Assembly: GCA_022561975.1 (NCBI GenBank)
Contig: JADFQD010000019.1
Span: forward strand, 1 to 40,025
Source: Acidobacteriota bacterium
GTDB lineage: Bacteria; Acidobacteriota; Thermoanaerobaculia; Multivoradales; JAHEKO01
Direction: 5' to 3'
Length of the DNA stretch: 40,025 bases
Part shown: positions 8,170 through 16,232 of the stretch, in pieces
Numbering within the stretch: position 1 is the stretch's first letter
Layout of the letters: every line of letters starts with the position of its first letter
Position numbers and translations under genes: made by a program
The notes under the pieces: model-generated
The model's input: only the letters and a program-made list of their open reading frames with translations
The model's database searches: none
Told to the model about the DNA's origin: nothing

Positions 8170-11100
8170 AGCCCAGGCCCACACGAGTCGTTCTTCCTCT
8201 TTGATCGAGGTGCTCAGGGTGACGATGCCGAGCCGCACGAGTTCATCGAGTTCATGATTGATCTTTTGGACAAAGGCGGAAGGGTGAACATTGCTGGCTT
8301 GCTCGCCCTCGAAAATGCCCACCCATGCGTCGCGGTTGCTCTTCTTGGAAATGTAGAGGGCGCGATCCGCAATCGCGTTGATCTGCTCCCAAGATAGTGC
8401 TTTCGGGAAGCGGTGCAGAAACGGGTAGAACGCAAACCCGATCGAACAGGTCAGATGAACCATCTTGCCGAGGCCGAGCTCGAACTCGTGCGCGGCGACA
8501 CTCGCCCGAAGGCGCTCGGCCAAGTCCTCCGCGGATCTTCGATGCGCTCGGCGAGCAACTATCAAGAACTCGTCACCGCCCCAGCGAATAATGGTATCCG
8601 ACTCTCGGCAGGAAGCTTCGAGAAGGTCGGTGACTTGGAAAAGGACACGATCGCCAGCAGCGTGTCCGTAGGTGTCGTTGACGCCCTTGAAGCCATCCAG
8701 ATCAAAGATCAGCAACAGGGTGTCCGGTTGGGCTTCCCTCACGGTGGTCTCGGGGTGACGTTTGAGATCTTCGTAGTAGCGATCGACGAGCGCGAGATCG
8801 CTATCGATGCTGTTCACCAGGAACCTGCGATTGCGAAGCCCGGTGAGCGCATCGGTGACGCTGGCCAGTTCGACTTTGCTGATGGCGTCCTGAAGATCAC
8901 GGTTTTTCAGAGCCAGTTCACTGGTTCTTTCGACGACCTGCCTTTCCAGAGATCGACGTCGTTGGGCGTCTTTTCGCCGGCGGCCGGAAAGGTTCGCCAG
9001 TACCGCTAGCACCGCCGCCAGAGTCCCTAGCCCGTAGAGTAGATAGACCCACCAAGTTTTCCAAGGTGGCGGGACTACGCGAATCGGGATCGAAAGTCCG
9101 GTCTCGTTCCACAGTCCGTCATTGTTGGCGGCCTTGACGCGCAAGGTGTAGGACCCCGGATCGAGGTTGGTGTAGGTGGCGCGGTTGAGATTGCCGACTT
9201 CATTCCAATCGGTCTCGAAGCCCTCCAGGCGGTATGCATATCGGTTTTTTTTGGGCGCCGAGTAGTCGAGTGCAGCGAACTCGAACGAAACCACGTAGTC
9301 CTTATGGGAGAGCTCGATCTCTTTGAGCTCTGACAGCGGTGCTTCGGTTTCGACCTCTTTGTTGAACTTCAGGAAAGAGGTCATAATCACCGGCGGGACA
9401 TGGGCATTCGAGCGAATCGCGGCCGGGTGAAACGAATTGAAACCTTCATTGCCGCCGAAGATCATCTCGCCGTTGGCTTTCTTCCAAAACGCACCAAAGT
9501 TGAATTCTTTGGAGAGCAGGCCGTGGGTGGTGTCGTAGCTCCGAATCCGCTCGGTCTTCGGGTCCAGGTTGACCAGGCCTTCGTTTGTGCTCAACCAGAG
9601 TGTGCCGGCGTCATCCTCCAGGATGCCGTAAATGACCTCGTTCGGTAGGCCGTTGTGGGTGTTGTAGTGATGGAAGCGAACCCGGTTAGCTTCACGGTCC
9701 TGCTTGGTCCACTTGTTGAGACCGCCGCCTTGGGTGCCCACCCATAACGTGCCGTCACTGGCTTCCAGGAGGGAGAAGACGGTGTTATTGCTGAGGCTGT
9801 TCGGATTCTCGGGGTCGTGCCGGTAGCGCGTGAATGAGCCCGTAGTTCGCTCGAAGGCGTTGAGCCCACTGCCGTCGGTCCCAATCCAGAGTTCGCCACC
9901 CGAGCCTTCGAGGAGGCTCAAAACCTGATCGCTTCCGAGGCTGGCCGCATTCTCCGGGTCGTTCTGGTAGCGAATGAAGGCGGTGCGTTTCTCGTTGAAT
10001 CGATTGAGGCCGCCGCGGTAGGTGCCGACCCAGAGCACACCATGGCTGTCTTCGTAAATGGCGGTCACGGCATCCCGGCTCAAGCTGCTCGGGTCCTCGG
10101 GATCGTTGCGGTAGTTGGTGAATCGACCGTTCGCCGAGTCGAGCCTGTGCAGCCCGCCCTCGTAGGTGCCGACCCAAAGCGTGTCGTCGCTGTCGGTGAA
10201 GAGGGACATGACGCGCTCGTCGCGCAGCGTGGAAGGGTCGCCATCCTTGTGCCGAAAGTGGCGGACCCGACCGGAATCCGGGTCGAGCCGATCCAGGCCC
10301 TGGTAGGTCCCGATCCAAAGCTGTCCGTCGCGACTCTCGGAAAAACAGGCCACGGTGTTGCTGACCAAGCTGGTCTCGGGTTTTCCAGGATCGTGGCGAA
10401 AACCAGAAAACGAGCCGGTGACGGCATTCCACTTGTTGACGCCGCCCTGCGTGCCGACCCAGATAACCCCGCCTCGATCCTGGTGTATGGACATGATTTG
10501 ATTGTCGTTGAGCGACGTCGGGTCGGCGAGGTTGCTGCGATGGCTGGCAAACTCGCCACGCTCGGGGAGCCATTCATTGAGGCCATCGTCGGTGCCCACC
10601 CAGATGACTCCGTCTTGGTCTTGAAAAACTGCCCGCACCCGATCGTCGCTCAGGCTCGAGGGCTGGAGAGGGTCGTGCTCGAAGCGCTCGAACCGGCCGC
10701 TCTCACGATCCAGCCGGTTGAGTCCGCCTTCGTAGGTTCCCACCCACAGACTGCCGGAACGATCTTCGAAGATGGTTCTGACGCGGTCTTGACTGAGGGA
10801 GTTGGGATCTTCGGGGTCATGGCGAAGGTGGCTGAAGCGCCCGCTGGCGGAATCCAGGCGATCCAGGCCGCCGCCATTGGTTCCGACCCAGATGATGCCT
10901 TCCGAGTCCTGGTGAATAGACCGCACCTGATTGTGTCCGAGACTTCCCGGGTTCGACGGATCGTGCAGGTAGCGCTTAAAAATCTGGGTAGCAGGATCAA
11001 ATACGTTGAGCCCGGATTCCGTGCCCACCCAGATTCGACCTCTACGATCCTCCATCAGAGATCGGACTCGGTCGTTCGAAATGGAGTCGCCATTCATTTC

Positions 11101-11523
11101 GTCATTGCGATAGTGAACGAAGGAACGAGTGTTGGGCATCCAAAGATTGAGCCCGCCCTGGTTGGTGCCTATCCACAGCCGTCCCTTGCTGTCCTTGAGC
11201 AGAGTCCAAACCCAGTTGTTGGAAATCGAATCGACAGATTCACGGTCATTTCGAAATACCAGGAATCGGTTGCCGTCGTAGCGGGCGAGGCCGTCCTGAG
11301 TGCCGAACCACATGAAGCCGGTGTCATCCTGGACGATGGCGTTGACCGCTCTGTGGGGTAGACCGTCTTCGACGGTCATCCGGTCGAACGGGATCTTGCG
11401 CTGCTGTGCGAACGCCGGCTGCAGGGACAACAAGCCAGCCACCATCGCCAGAAGCAAGAGCGGCCATGAGCGCCGCCGGTGCGGCCGCCGGGGAAAGGCA
11501 AGGGGTTGGTGGGCAGGCATCAC
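8167..11523 (-). CDS. Periplasmic propeller sensor diguanylate cyclase (Reg_prop, Y_Y_Y, GGDEF)
   Basis: The product is 1118 residues and predicted to make c-di-GMP in response to an extracytoplasmic signal. A signal peptide (Arg-rich, hydrophobic, ending AFAQ) covers about residues 1-40. About 14 two-component-regulator propeller repeats (pattern D-x-x-G-x-x-W-V-G-T-x-x-G-L) follow to about residue 680, enough for two seven-bladed propellers, then a Y_Y_Y domain. A membrane helix lies at about 823-846, then a short coiled coil and the GGDEF domain. The catalytic signature is intact (GGDEF 982-986), and an RESD inhibitory-site motif sits five residues before it. Sensors of this build usually end in histidine kinase modules; a GGDEF output is a known variant. 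The start is GTG 11523, or the ATG immediately after. The stop codon lies in a repeat terminus. The ligand is unknown. Confidence 0.9.
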   Translation of the reverse strand: MMPAHQPLAFPRRPHRRRSWPLLLLAMVAGLLSLQPAFAQQRKIPFDRMTVEDGLPHRAVNAIVQDDTGFMWFGTQDGLARYDGNRFLVFRNDRESVDSISNNWVWTLLKDSKGRLWIGTNQGGLNLWMPNTRSFVHYRNDEMNGDSISNDRVRSLMEDRRGRIWVGTESGLNVFDPATQIFKRYLHDPSNPGSLGHNQVRSIHQDSEGIIWVGTNGGGLDRLDSASGRFSHLRHDPEDPNSLSQDRVRTIFEDRSGSLWVGTYEGGLNRLDRESGRFERFEHDPLQPSSLSDDRVRAVFQDQDGVIWVGTDDGLNEWLPERGEFASHRSNLADPTSLNDNQIMSIHQDRGGVIWVGTQGGVNKWNAVTGSFSGFRHDPGKPETSLVSNTVACFSESRDGQLWIGTYQGLDRLDPDSGRVRHFRHKDGDPSTLRDERVMSLFTDSDDTLWVGTYEGGLHRLDSANGRFTNYRNDPEDPSSLSRDAVTAIYEDSHGVLWVGTYRGGLNRFNEKRTAFIRYQNDPENAASLGSDQVLSLLEGSGGELWIGTDGSGLNAFERTTGSFTRYRHDPENPNSLSNNTVFSLLEASDGTLWVGTQGGGLNKWTKQDREANRVRFHHYNTHNGLPNEVIYGILEDDAGTLWLSTNEGLVNLDPKTERIRSYDTTHGLLSKEFNFGAFWKKANGEMIFGGNEGFNSFHPAAIRSNAHVPPVIMTSFLKFNKEVETEAPLSELKEIELSHKDYVVSFEFAALDYSAPKKNRYAYRLEGFETDWNEVGNLNRATYTNLDPGSYTLRVKAANNDGLWNETGLSIPIRVVPPPWKTWWVYLLYGLGTLAAVLAVLANLSGRRRKDAQRRRSLERQVVERTSELALKNRDLQDAISKVELASVTDALTGLRNRRFLVNSIDSDLALVDRYYEDLKRHPETTVREAQPDTLLLIFDLDGFKGVNDTYGHAAGDRVLFQVTDLLEASCRESDTIIRWGGDEFLIVARRAHRRSAEDLAERLRASVAAHEFELGLGKMVHLTCSIGFAFYPFLHRFPKALSWEQINAIADRALYISKKSNRDAWVGIFEGEQASNVHPSAFVQKINHELDELVRLGIVTLSTSIKEEERLVWAWA

Positions 11524-11839
11524 CTTGACTCTTTGGGAGGTTGGTTTTCGAACTCTGTCTCGAGTATATCGAATCTCTCGGCAAAGCGGGCGGGCGCGGG
11601 TGGCTTTGCGGAAATCCGCACCCGTCCTTCTGTGTCGGAATTGAGAGGCAATTGGCGTACCGGGACCCTGTTTCCGGGGCGACTTTCGAGAACCGTCGCG
11701 TTCGGGAAGAAGAATTCAACTATGCAATTGGTTTTCTGCATCATGTTTCTTCGGCAAGACGGTTTCGCCTGGCCAAGTATTCGGAGAGGAGATCTCGAAA
11801 ACCGGGGATCGGAGAGCGCTTGCACGGGGTCGTGCGCCG
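11524..11839. other. Non-coding spacer between two minus-strand signalling genes
   Basis: No gene is supported here. On the minus strand a TATACT box lies at about 11565-11570, upstream of the diguanylate cyclase, but has no good -35. A short hairpin GCGGA-AA-TCCGC lies at about 11608-11619 with no T-run after it. Short frames in this stretch have no domain or ribosome binding site. Confidence 0.4.
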
Positions 11840-11873
11840 AAAAACGGCACTCTGAGTCTAAAAAGTGGCGCTC
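11840..11873. repeat. Pair of 13-14 bp direct repeats next to the sigma-54 activator stop codon
   Basis: AAAAACGGCACTC (11840-11852) and AAAAAGTGGCGCTC (11860-11873) are similar and start 20 bases apart, close to two turns of the helix. They begin right after the stop codon of the activator gene. They could be a protein binding site or part of a larger repeat. No function can be assigned. Confidence 0.4.
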
Positions 11874-14800
11874 TCAAGACGAGCGTGCTTGCTTCCGAAT
11901 CAACTCGGCCGTTCGGGTGCGGAAAGTAGGTGCCGTGACTCCCAGCAGATGAGCGCCCATCGTGACGTCGTCGGGAAGCCTCTCCAGAATAACTTCGAGC
12001 AGCAGGGTCGAGGCCTTGCGAACGAGGTCCTCGCCTTCTTCTTCGCTGCCGGCCGGATCTCGAACGACTTCGCCGAGCAGGGCGCGGATGTCGGCCCATC
12101 GACCGGAGCGGGGAGAGAGCCCCGCGCGCTGTTGTCGCTGCGCCTTCGCCAAGCGGCGCCGAAACGTGGTCTCGGCGACTCCGATCGACTTCGCGGCGCG
12201 GCGGGCGTTGCCGTTCACGGCCTCGTCCGCGGCAAGAATCAGATCTTCCCGAACCCAGGATCCAAGCGGGAATAGCATCTCGCGGCCGTCGGTCAGGGCG
12301 AGGTCGACTTCCCGGTCCAACGCCTCACGCAGCCGTGTCCAGCAGTCTTCGCCAAGCAGCGTGGGGCCGACAGTCGACCTGGATTGGTCGCTAAAGTCGC
12401 TAGTCGCCGTCCGAGCCGGCGCGAGACGCGGGGGCGTGCCGTCGTCGGTGGGCAGGTTCAAGTCGCGAGCGTCGAGTTCATCACCGTCGCAGAGAATGAC
12501 CGCCTGCAGAATGCGATTCTGAAGCTCGCGAACGTTCCCCGGCCAACTGTAGCGAACCAGGTCGTTCTCCGCGGCGGTCGTGAAGCGCCTCACGTTTTTG
12601 TGATACTGAACCGTGAACATGTCGAGGAAATGGCGAGCCAGGTGCATCACGTCGTCGGGACGCTGTCTCAGGGCCGGCACCTCGATGCGTACAACGTTGA
12701 GTCGGTAGTAAAGGTCCTCGCGGAATCGGCCCGCCGCTACCTCGAGCGCCAGATCACGGTTGGTTGCGGCCACGATGCGGACGTCGACACGGCGGGTGCG
12801 AGTGCTGCCCACCATACTGAACTGCTTTTCCTGGACGAAGCGCAGGAGTTTGCTCTGTACCTCGAGGGGTAGTTCGGCGATTTCGTCCAGGAAGACCGTG
12901 CCGGTATCGGCCTCGGCGAGTTGGCCGGTCCGCCGCCCCAGGGCTCCCGTGTAGGCGCCTTTTTCGTGACCGAACAACTCGCTCTCGATGAGACTGGTTG
13001 CGATCGAGCCGCAATCGACGATCACGAAGGGGCGGTCTCGCCGTGAGGACAACTCGTGCACGGTCTGCGCGAGCAACTCCTTGCCGGTACCACTTTCGCC
13101 CGTGATGAGTACGGTGGCATCGGTTGGAGCGACTCGCCGTGCGGTCGCGATGGCAGCTTCCATCTCACGCGAGCGGTAGACGAGCTTGGCCTGCTGTAGG
13201 GCCTGGCGGAGCTCGTTGAGCTCGGCCTTGAGCTGACGCCGCTCACCCTCCTGACGCGCTTGTTCCAGCTCGGCCAAGCGAGCGCGATCGAGGGCTACGG
13301 CGAGTTGCCCGCCGAGCGCCTTGAGGAAAATCAGGTCCGAGGATTCGAGCACGAGGTGATCCTCGTCTCCAGCGAGAAAGATCGCCCCCAAGGCCGCTCT
13401 GCTAGCTCGAAGTGGCACGGCATAGGTGGCTTCCTGGCCCCCGTGCTCGAGATCTCGCGAACCCTCGCGAGCCTCCCCGGCTGCCACCGCGAGTCGCAAG
13501 AGGTTCTCGTCTTCGTGGGAGAGTTCGACGGTCTCGACTCGCGATTGATTCCGGGAGCCGAAGCCTCTACGGGTAAACCCGTGCGTGAGCGCCAGAGAAC
13601 CGTCGTCCTGAGTGGAAAAGACGCCGATTCGGCCGGGCTTGAAAGCCGTGTAGAGGCGCTCTGCTACCGCTTGGCACAGGCTGTCGAAGTCATGGTGGAG
13701 GGCGATGGCGTCGATCGTGTCCCAGAGCAGGATCATGTTGCGATAATCCTTGGACTGATTGCCGGTGAAGATGCCGCTCAGGCGGTCGAAAGCCCCCGAT
13801 TCATCCAGGCCGGAGCGCTCCTCCCAATCGACCACGCAGCAGCCGCCAAGGCGCTTGGCTGCGTTGAGCGCCTGATCGGCGCGGCGCACCAACTCGAGCG
13901 GCGACATACCGGGTGTATTTTCCTGTGTGAACACCCCAATTCCGATACTGAATCCGAGTCGCACGGCGCCGTCCAAAAAGGACCGCTCGCTCAGGACTTC
14001 GAGCACCTTGCCGGCGATCTCTCGAGCGGTGGGCAGGTCGGTTTCGGAGAGAATGGCCGCAAAAATAACGCCGCCGTATCTCGAAACCGGATCAGAGCTG
14101 CGCAGGGCGGATCGGAGTCTCTGGCTGACTTCCCGGACGACCGAATCGCCGGCTTCACGTCCGAATCGCTCGTTGATCGTTGCGAACTCGTCGGGATTGA
14201 TCAGCAGAAGTGTCAGCGGCTCTCCTCCTTGCCGGCCTCGCTCGAGCTCCTCCGTCAAGATGGCCTGAAAGCCCGTTCGATCGGGGAGACCGGTGATCGG
14301 GTCCTTGAGGATCGCAGCAACCTGCGAGGCATGGCTGGCGAGGGCGCCGCCAAGCGCAAACAGCCAGTCCCACCATGGCACCGGGCCGTCCTGTGCGAGC
14401 TTCTCGAGAAAATCGCGATCTGTGAGTCGTTCCTCCAGGGCTCCGCTGTCGGCGTCAAAACGGAAGCCGAGCCAAGCCGAGGGCTGGCTCGGTGAAGGAT
14501 GCTCGTCCGAGCGCCGGCGGGCACGCGAAGCTTCCTGTTTCTGGTGGTGGTGGGACCAAACGCCACCCGACCAAAACGACTCGACCGATGGTAGCGGTAG
14601 CAGCCGTCCGTGGGGGGCCGCACTGGGCAGGAATGGCATCGCCTTGCCGGCGGGCGCCTCGGGCATGGTGCCGGCAGAGGCAAATACCTCGGCGGCCTTC
14701 AGGTCAGCGAGTTCGGGAAGATGGGGCTCTTCGCCGTCGGCGATCAGAAACGGTTGGGCAAGACCACTGAGCGAGGCGGGTATGTAAAGGGACACGCTCC

Positions 14801-14972
14801 GAGCGCCGCTCAGGGTGCGTATCCCCTGAACGTATGATTGCAGGAGTTCGGTGGTCGCGATCATTCGTACAGCGCTCGGACGACGCCTTTCGAGAGCGGC
14901 TTGGCGGACTTCGACAAGCGGCAACGATACCACGCGCAATCGTGGCCTCCGGCCGTTTCCTCCCTGAAACAC
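11874..14972 (-). CDS. Sigma-54-dependent activator with degenerate GGDEF, GAF and AAA+ domains and doubled HTH
   Basis: The product is 1032 residues, a transcription activator that would open sigma-54 promoters by ATP hydrolysis. Domains: an N-terminal unassigned region; a GGDEF-fold domain at about 215-385 whose signature reads YGGVIF (299-304), so cyclase activity is unlikely; a GAF-like region (about 410-565); a coiled-coil linker; and the AAA+ domain (about 598-835) with Walker A GESGTGKE (625-632), GAYTGA sigma-54 contact loop (672-677) and Walker B FLDEI (694-698). A Fis-like helix-turn-helix is at about 921-943, and a similar segment (GVTAPTFRTR) recurs at about 1003-1026. The long start is GTG 14972; ATG 14864 (residue 37) is a plausible shorter start. 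It is divergent from the RND operon with about 80 bases between, so it may control that operon, but no sigma-54 promoter was recognised there. Confidence 0.9.
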   Translation of the reverse strand: MFQGGNGRRPRLRVVSLPLVEVRQAALERRRPSAVRMIATTELLQSYVQGIRTLSGARSVSLYIPASLSGLAQPFLIADGEEPHLPELADLKAAEVFASAGTMPEAPAGKAMPFLPSAAPHGRLLPLPSVESFWSGGVWSHHHQKQEASRARRRSDEHPSPSQPSAWLGFRFDADSGALEERLTDRDFLEKLAQDGPVPWWDWLFALGGALASHASQVAAILKDPITGLPDRTGFQAILTEELERGRQGGEPLTLLLINPDEFATINERFGREAGDSVVREVSQRLRSALRSSDPVSRYGGVIFAAILSETDLPTAREIAGKVLEVLSERSFLDGAVRLGFSIGIGVFTQENTPGMSPLELVRRADQALNAAKRLGGCCVVDWEERSGLDESGAFDRLSGIFTGNQSKDYRNMILLWDTIDAIALHHDFDSLCQAVAERLYTAFKPGRIGVFSTQDDGSLALTHGFTRRGFGSRNQSRVETVELSHEDENLLRLAVAAGEAREGSRDLEHGGQEATYAVPLRASRAALGAIFLAGDEDHLVLESSDLIFLKALGGQLAVALDRARLAELEQARQEGERRQLKAELNELRQALQQAKLVYRSREMEAAIATARRVAPTDATVLITGESGTGKELLAQTVHELSSRRDRPFVIVDCGSIATSLIESELFGHEKGAYTGALGRRTGQLAEADTGTVFLDEIAELPLEVQSKLLRFVQEKQFSMVGSTRTRRVDVRIVAATNRDLALEVAAGRFREDLYYRLNVVRIEVPALRQRPDDVMHLARHFLDMFTVQYHKNVRRFTTAAENDLVRYSWPGNVRELQNRILQAVILCDGDELDARDLNLPTDDGTPPRLAPARTATSDFSDQSRSTVGPTLLGEDCWTRLREALDREVDLALTDGREMLFPLGSWVREDLILAADEAVNGNARRAAKSIGVAETTFRRRLAKAQRQQRAGLSPRSGRWADIRALLGEVVRDPAGSEEEGEDLVRKASTLLLEVILERLPDDVTMGAHLLGVTAPTFRTRTAELIRKQARSS

Positions 14973-14992
14973 TGCAGCGCTCGCCTGCGTAT

Positions 14993-15004
14993 TCCTAGCT
15001 AGGA
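14993..15004. promoter_or_regulatory. 12-bp palindrome between divergent activator and efflux operon
   Basis: TCCTAGCTAGGA is a perfect palindrome in the short gap between the sigma-54 activator gene and the RND operon. It has the form of a small dimeric operator. No partner protein can be named, and one chance palindrome of this length is possible. Confidence 0.3.
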
Positions 15005-15051
15005 CAGATCGCTCCGGCTGCTCAGTGGCGCTACCTCAGGGAGAGACAACC

Positions 15052-16227
15052 ATGACTTCGGAAATTGGTGAACTTCAAAAGAACAAGGGAAAAAGGCGAA
15101 TCGCCTGGATCGGTTCGGTCGTCGTGTTGCTGGTCGTTTCCGGCGTGGTGGTGATCAACCTGAGCGCCGCCAAGGCTAACGGAGCCGACGCAGCCTCTGG
15201 GGAGGCGGCGGAAACCGAGGGCGAGAACGGTGACCAAAAGCAAGGCAAGGCCCCTGTGCCGGTCGAGATCGTTGCCGTCGACGAAGGTGATATTTCCTCG
15301 TACATTACGACCAGCGCGAATCTGGTCGCTGAAAACGAGGTGCGCTTGTTGAGTGAGGTCGAAGGGCGCGTGGCTCGCCTCTTGGTGGACGAGGGTGACT
15401 TCGTACGCAAGGGCCAGCATCTCGCCGGTTTGGTACGTGATGACGAAGAGATCACTCTCAGAAAGGCCGAGCTCAAGGAAACCAACGCTCGTCTCGCCTA
15501 CGAGCGGGGGGAGGATCTTAGCGAGAAAGAGCTCATCAGCCGTGAGGAGTTCGACAAGTTCAAGATGGATTTTGAAATCGCTCAGCAGGAGAAGGCCGAA
15601 GCGGAATGGCAGTTGCAGAAGACCATGATCAAGGCACCGTTTGCCGGTCAGATCAGCGAGCGAATGATTCAAGTCGGGCAGAACCTGCGTCGGTCCGACG
15701 AGTTGTTTCAGTTGACCGATGTGGATCCGTTGGTATCGCGGATTTTCTTGCCCGAGCGCGACGTCATTGGGCTGGAAGAGGGCCGTGAAGCGCGGATCAC
15801 GCTGAACGCGGACACGGAGACCCGGTTCACCGGCCGGATTCGGCAGGTTAGCCCGGTGGTGGACACCGCAACCGGTACCATCAAGGTGACCATTGAGGCT
15901 ATTGACCCGCCTGCCAACGTTCGCTCCGGCAGCTTCGTCACGATCGACATCATCCGAGAAACAAGAAGCGAGGTGGTGCTGGTTCCACGGGAAGCGGTGC
16001 TGCGTGAGCTGCAGTCGGTGCATGTCTTCGTTTTTGCCGAAGACGGCAAGGCCGAGAAGCGTCAGATCGAGTTGGGGCTCGAGGAGGGCTCGTGGGTGGA
16101 GGCCGTCGCTGGTTTGCGTGTGGGTGACAAGGTGATCGTGGCTGGGCAAGGAGGTCTGAAGGAAGGTACTGCGGTCAAGCTGGTCGGAGTCGAGTCAGAG
16201 GCCACTAACGCCGAAGAAGAGAGCTGA
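15052..16227 (+). CDS. RND efflux periplasmic adaptor (membrane fusion protein)
   Basis: A 391-residue adaptor that would link inner-membrane RND pumps to an outer-membrane channel. An N-terminal membrane anchor lies at about residues 16-38, then an acidic linker, the first lipoyl half with a short alpha hairpin (about 130-190), the second lipoyl half, and beta-barrel and membrane-proximal domains to the end. The start was set at ATG 15052, which has GGGAGAG at the right distance; an in-frame GTG at 15025 has no ribosome binding site. The gene is first of three, with 5 bases before the first permease. No lipoprotein Cys is present. The substrate cannot be told from sequence. Confidence 0.9.
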   Translation: MTSEIGELQKNKGKRRIAWIGSVVVLLVVSGVVVINLSAAKANGADAASGEAAETEGENGDQKQGKAPVPVEIVAVDEGDISSYITTSANLVAENEVRLLSEVEGRVARLLVDEGDFVRKGQHLAGLVRDDEEITLRKAELKETNARLAYERGEDLSEKELISREEFDKFKMDFEIAQQEKAEAEWQLQKTMIKAPFAGQISERMIQVGQNLRRSDELFQLTDVDPLVSRIFLPERDVIGLEEGREARITLNADTETRFTGRIRQVSPVVDTATGTIKVTIEAIDPPANVRSGSFVTIDIIRETRSEVVLVPREAVLRELQSVHVFVFAEDGKAEKRQIELGLEEGSWVEAVAGLRVGDKVIVAGQGGLKEGTAVKLVGVESEATNAEEES

Positions 16228-16232
16228 GCGGT

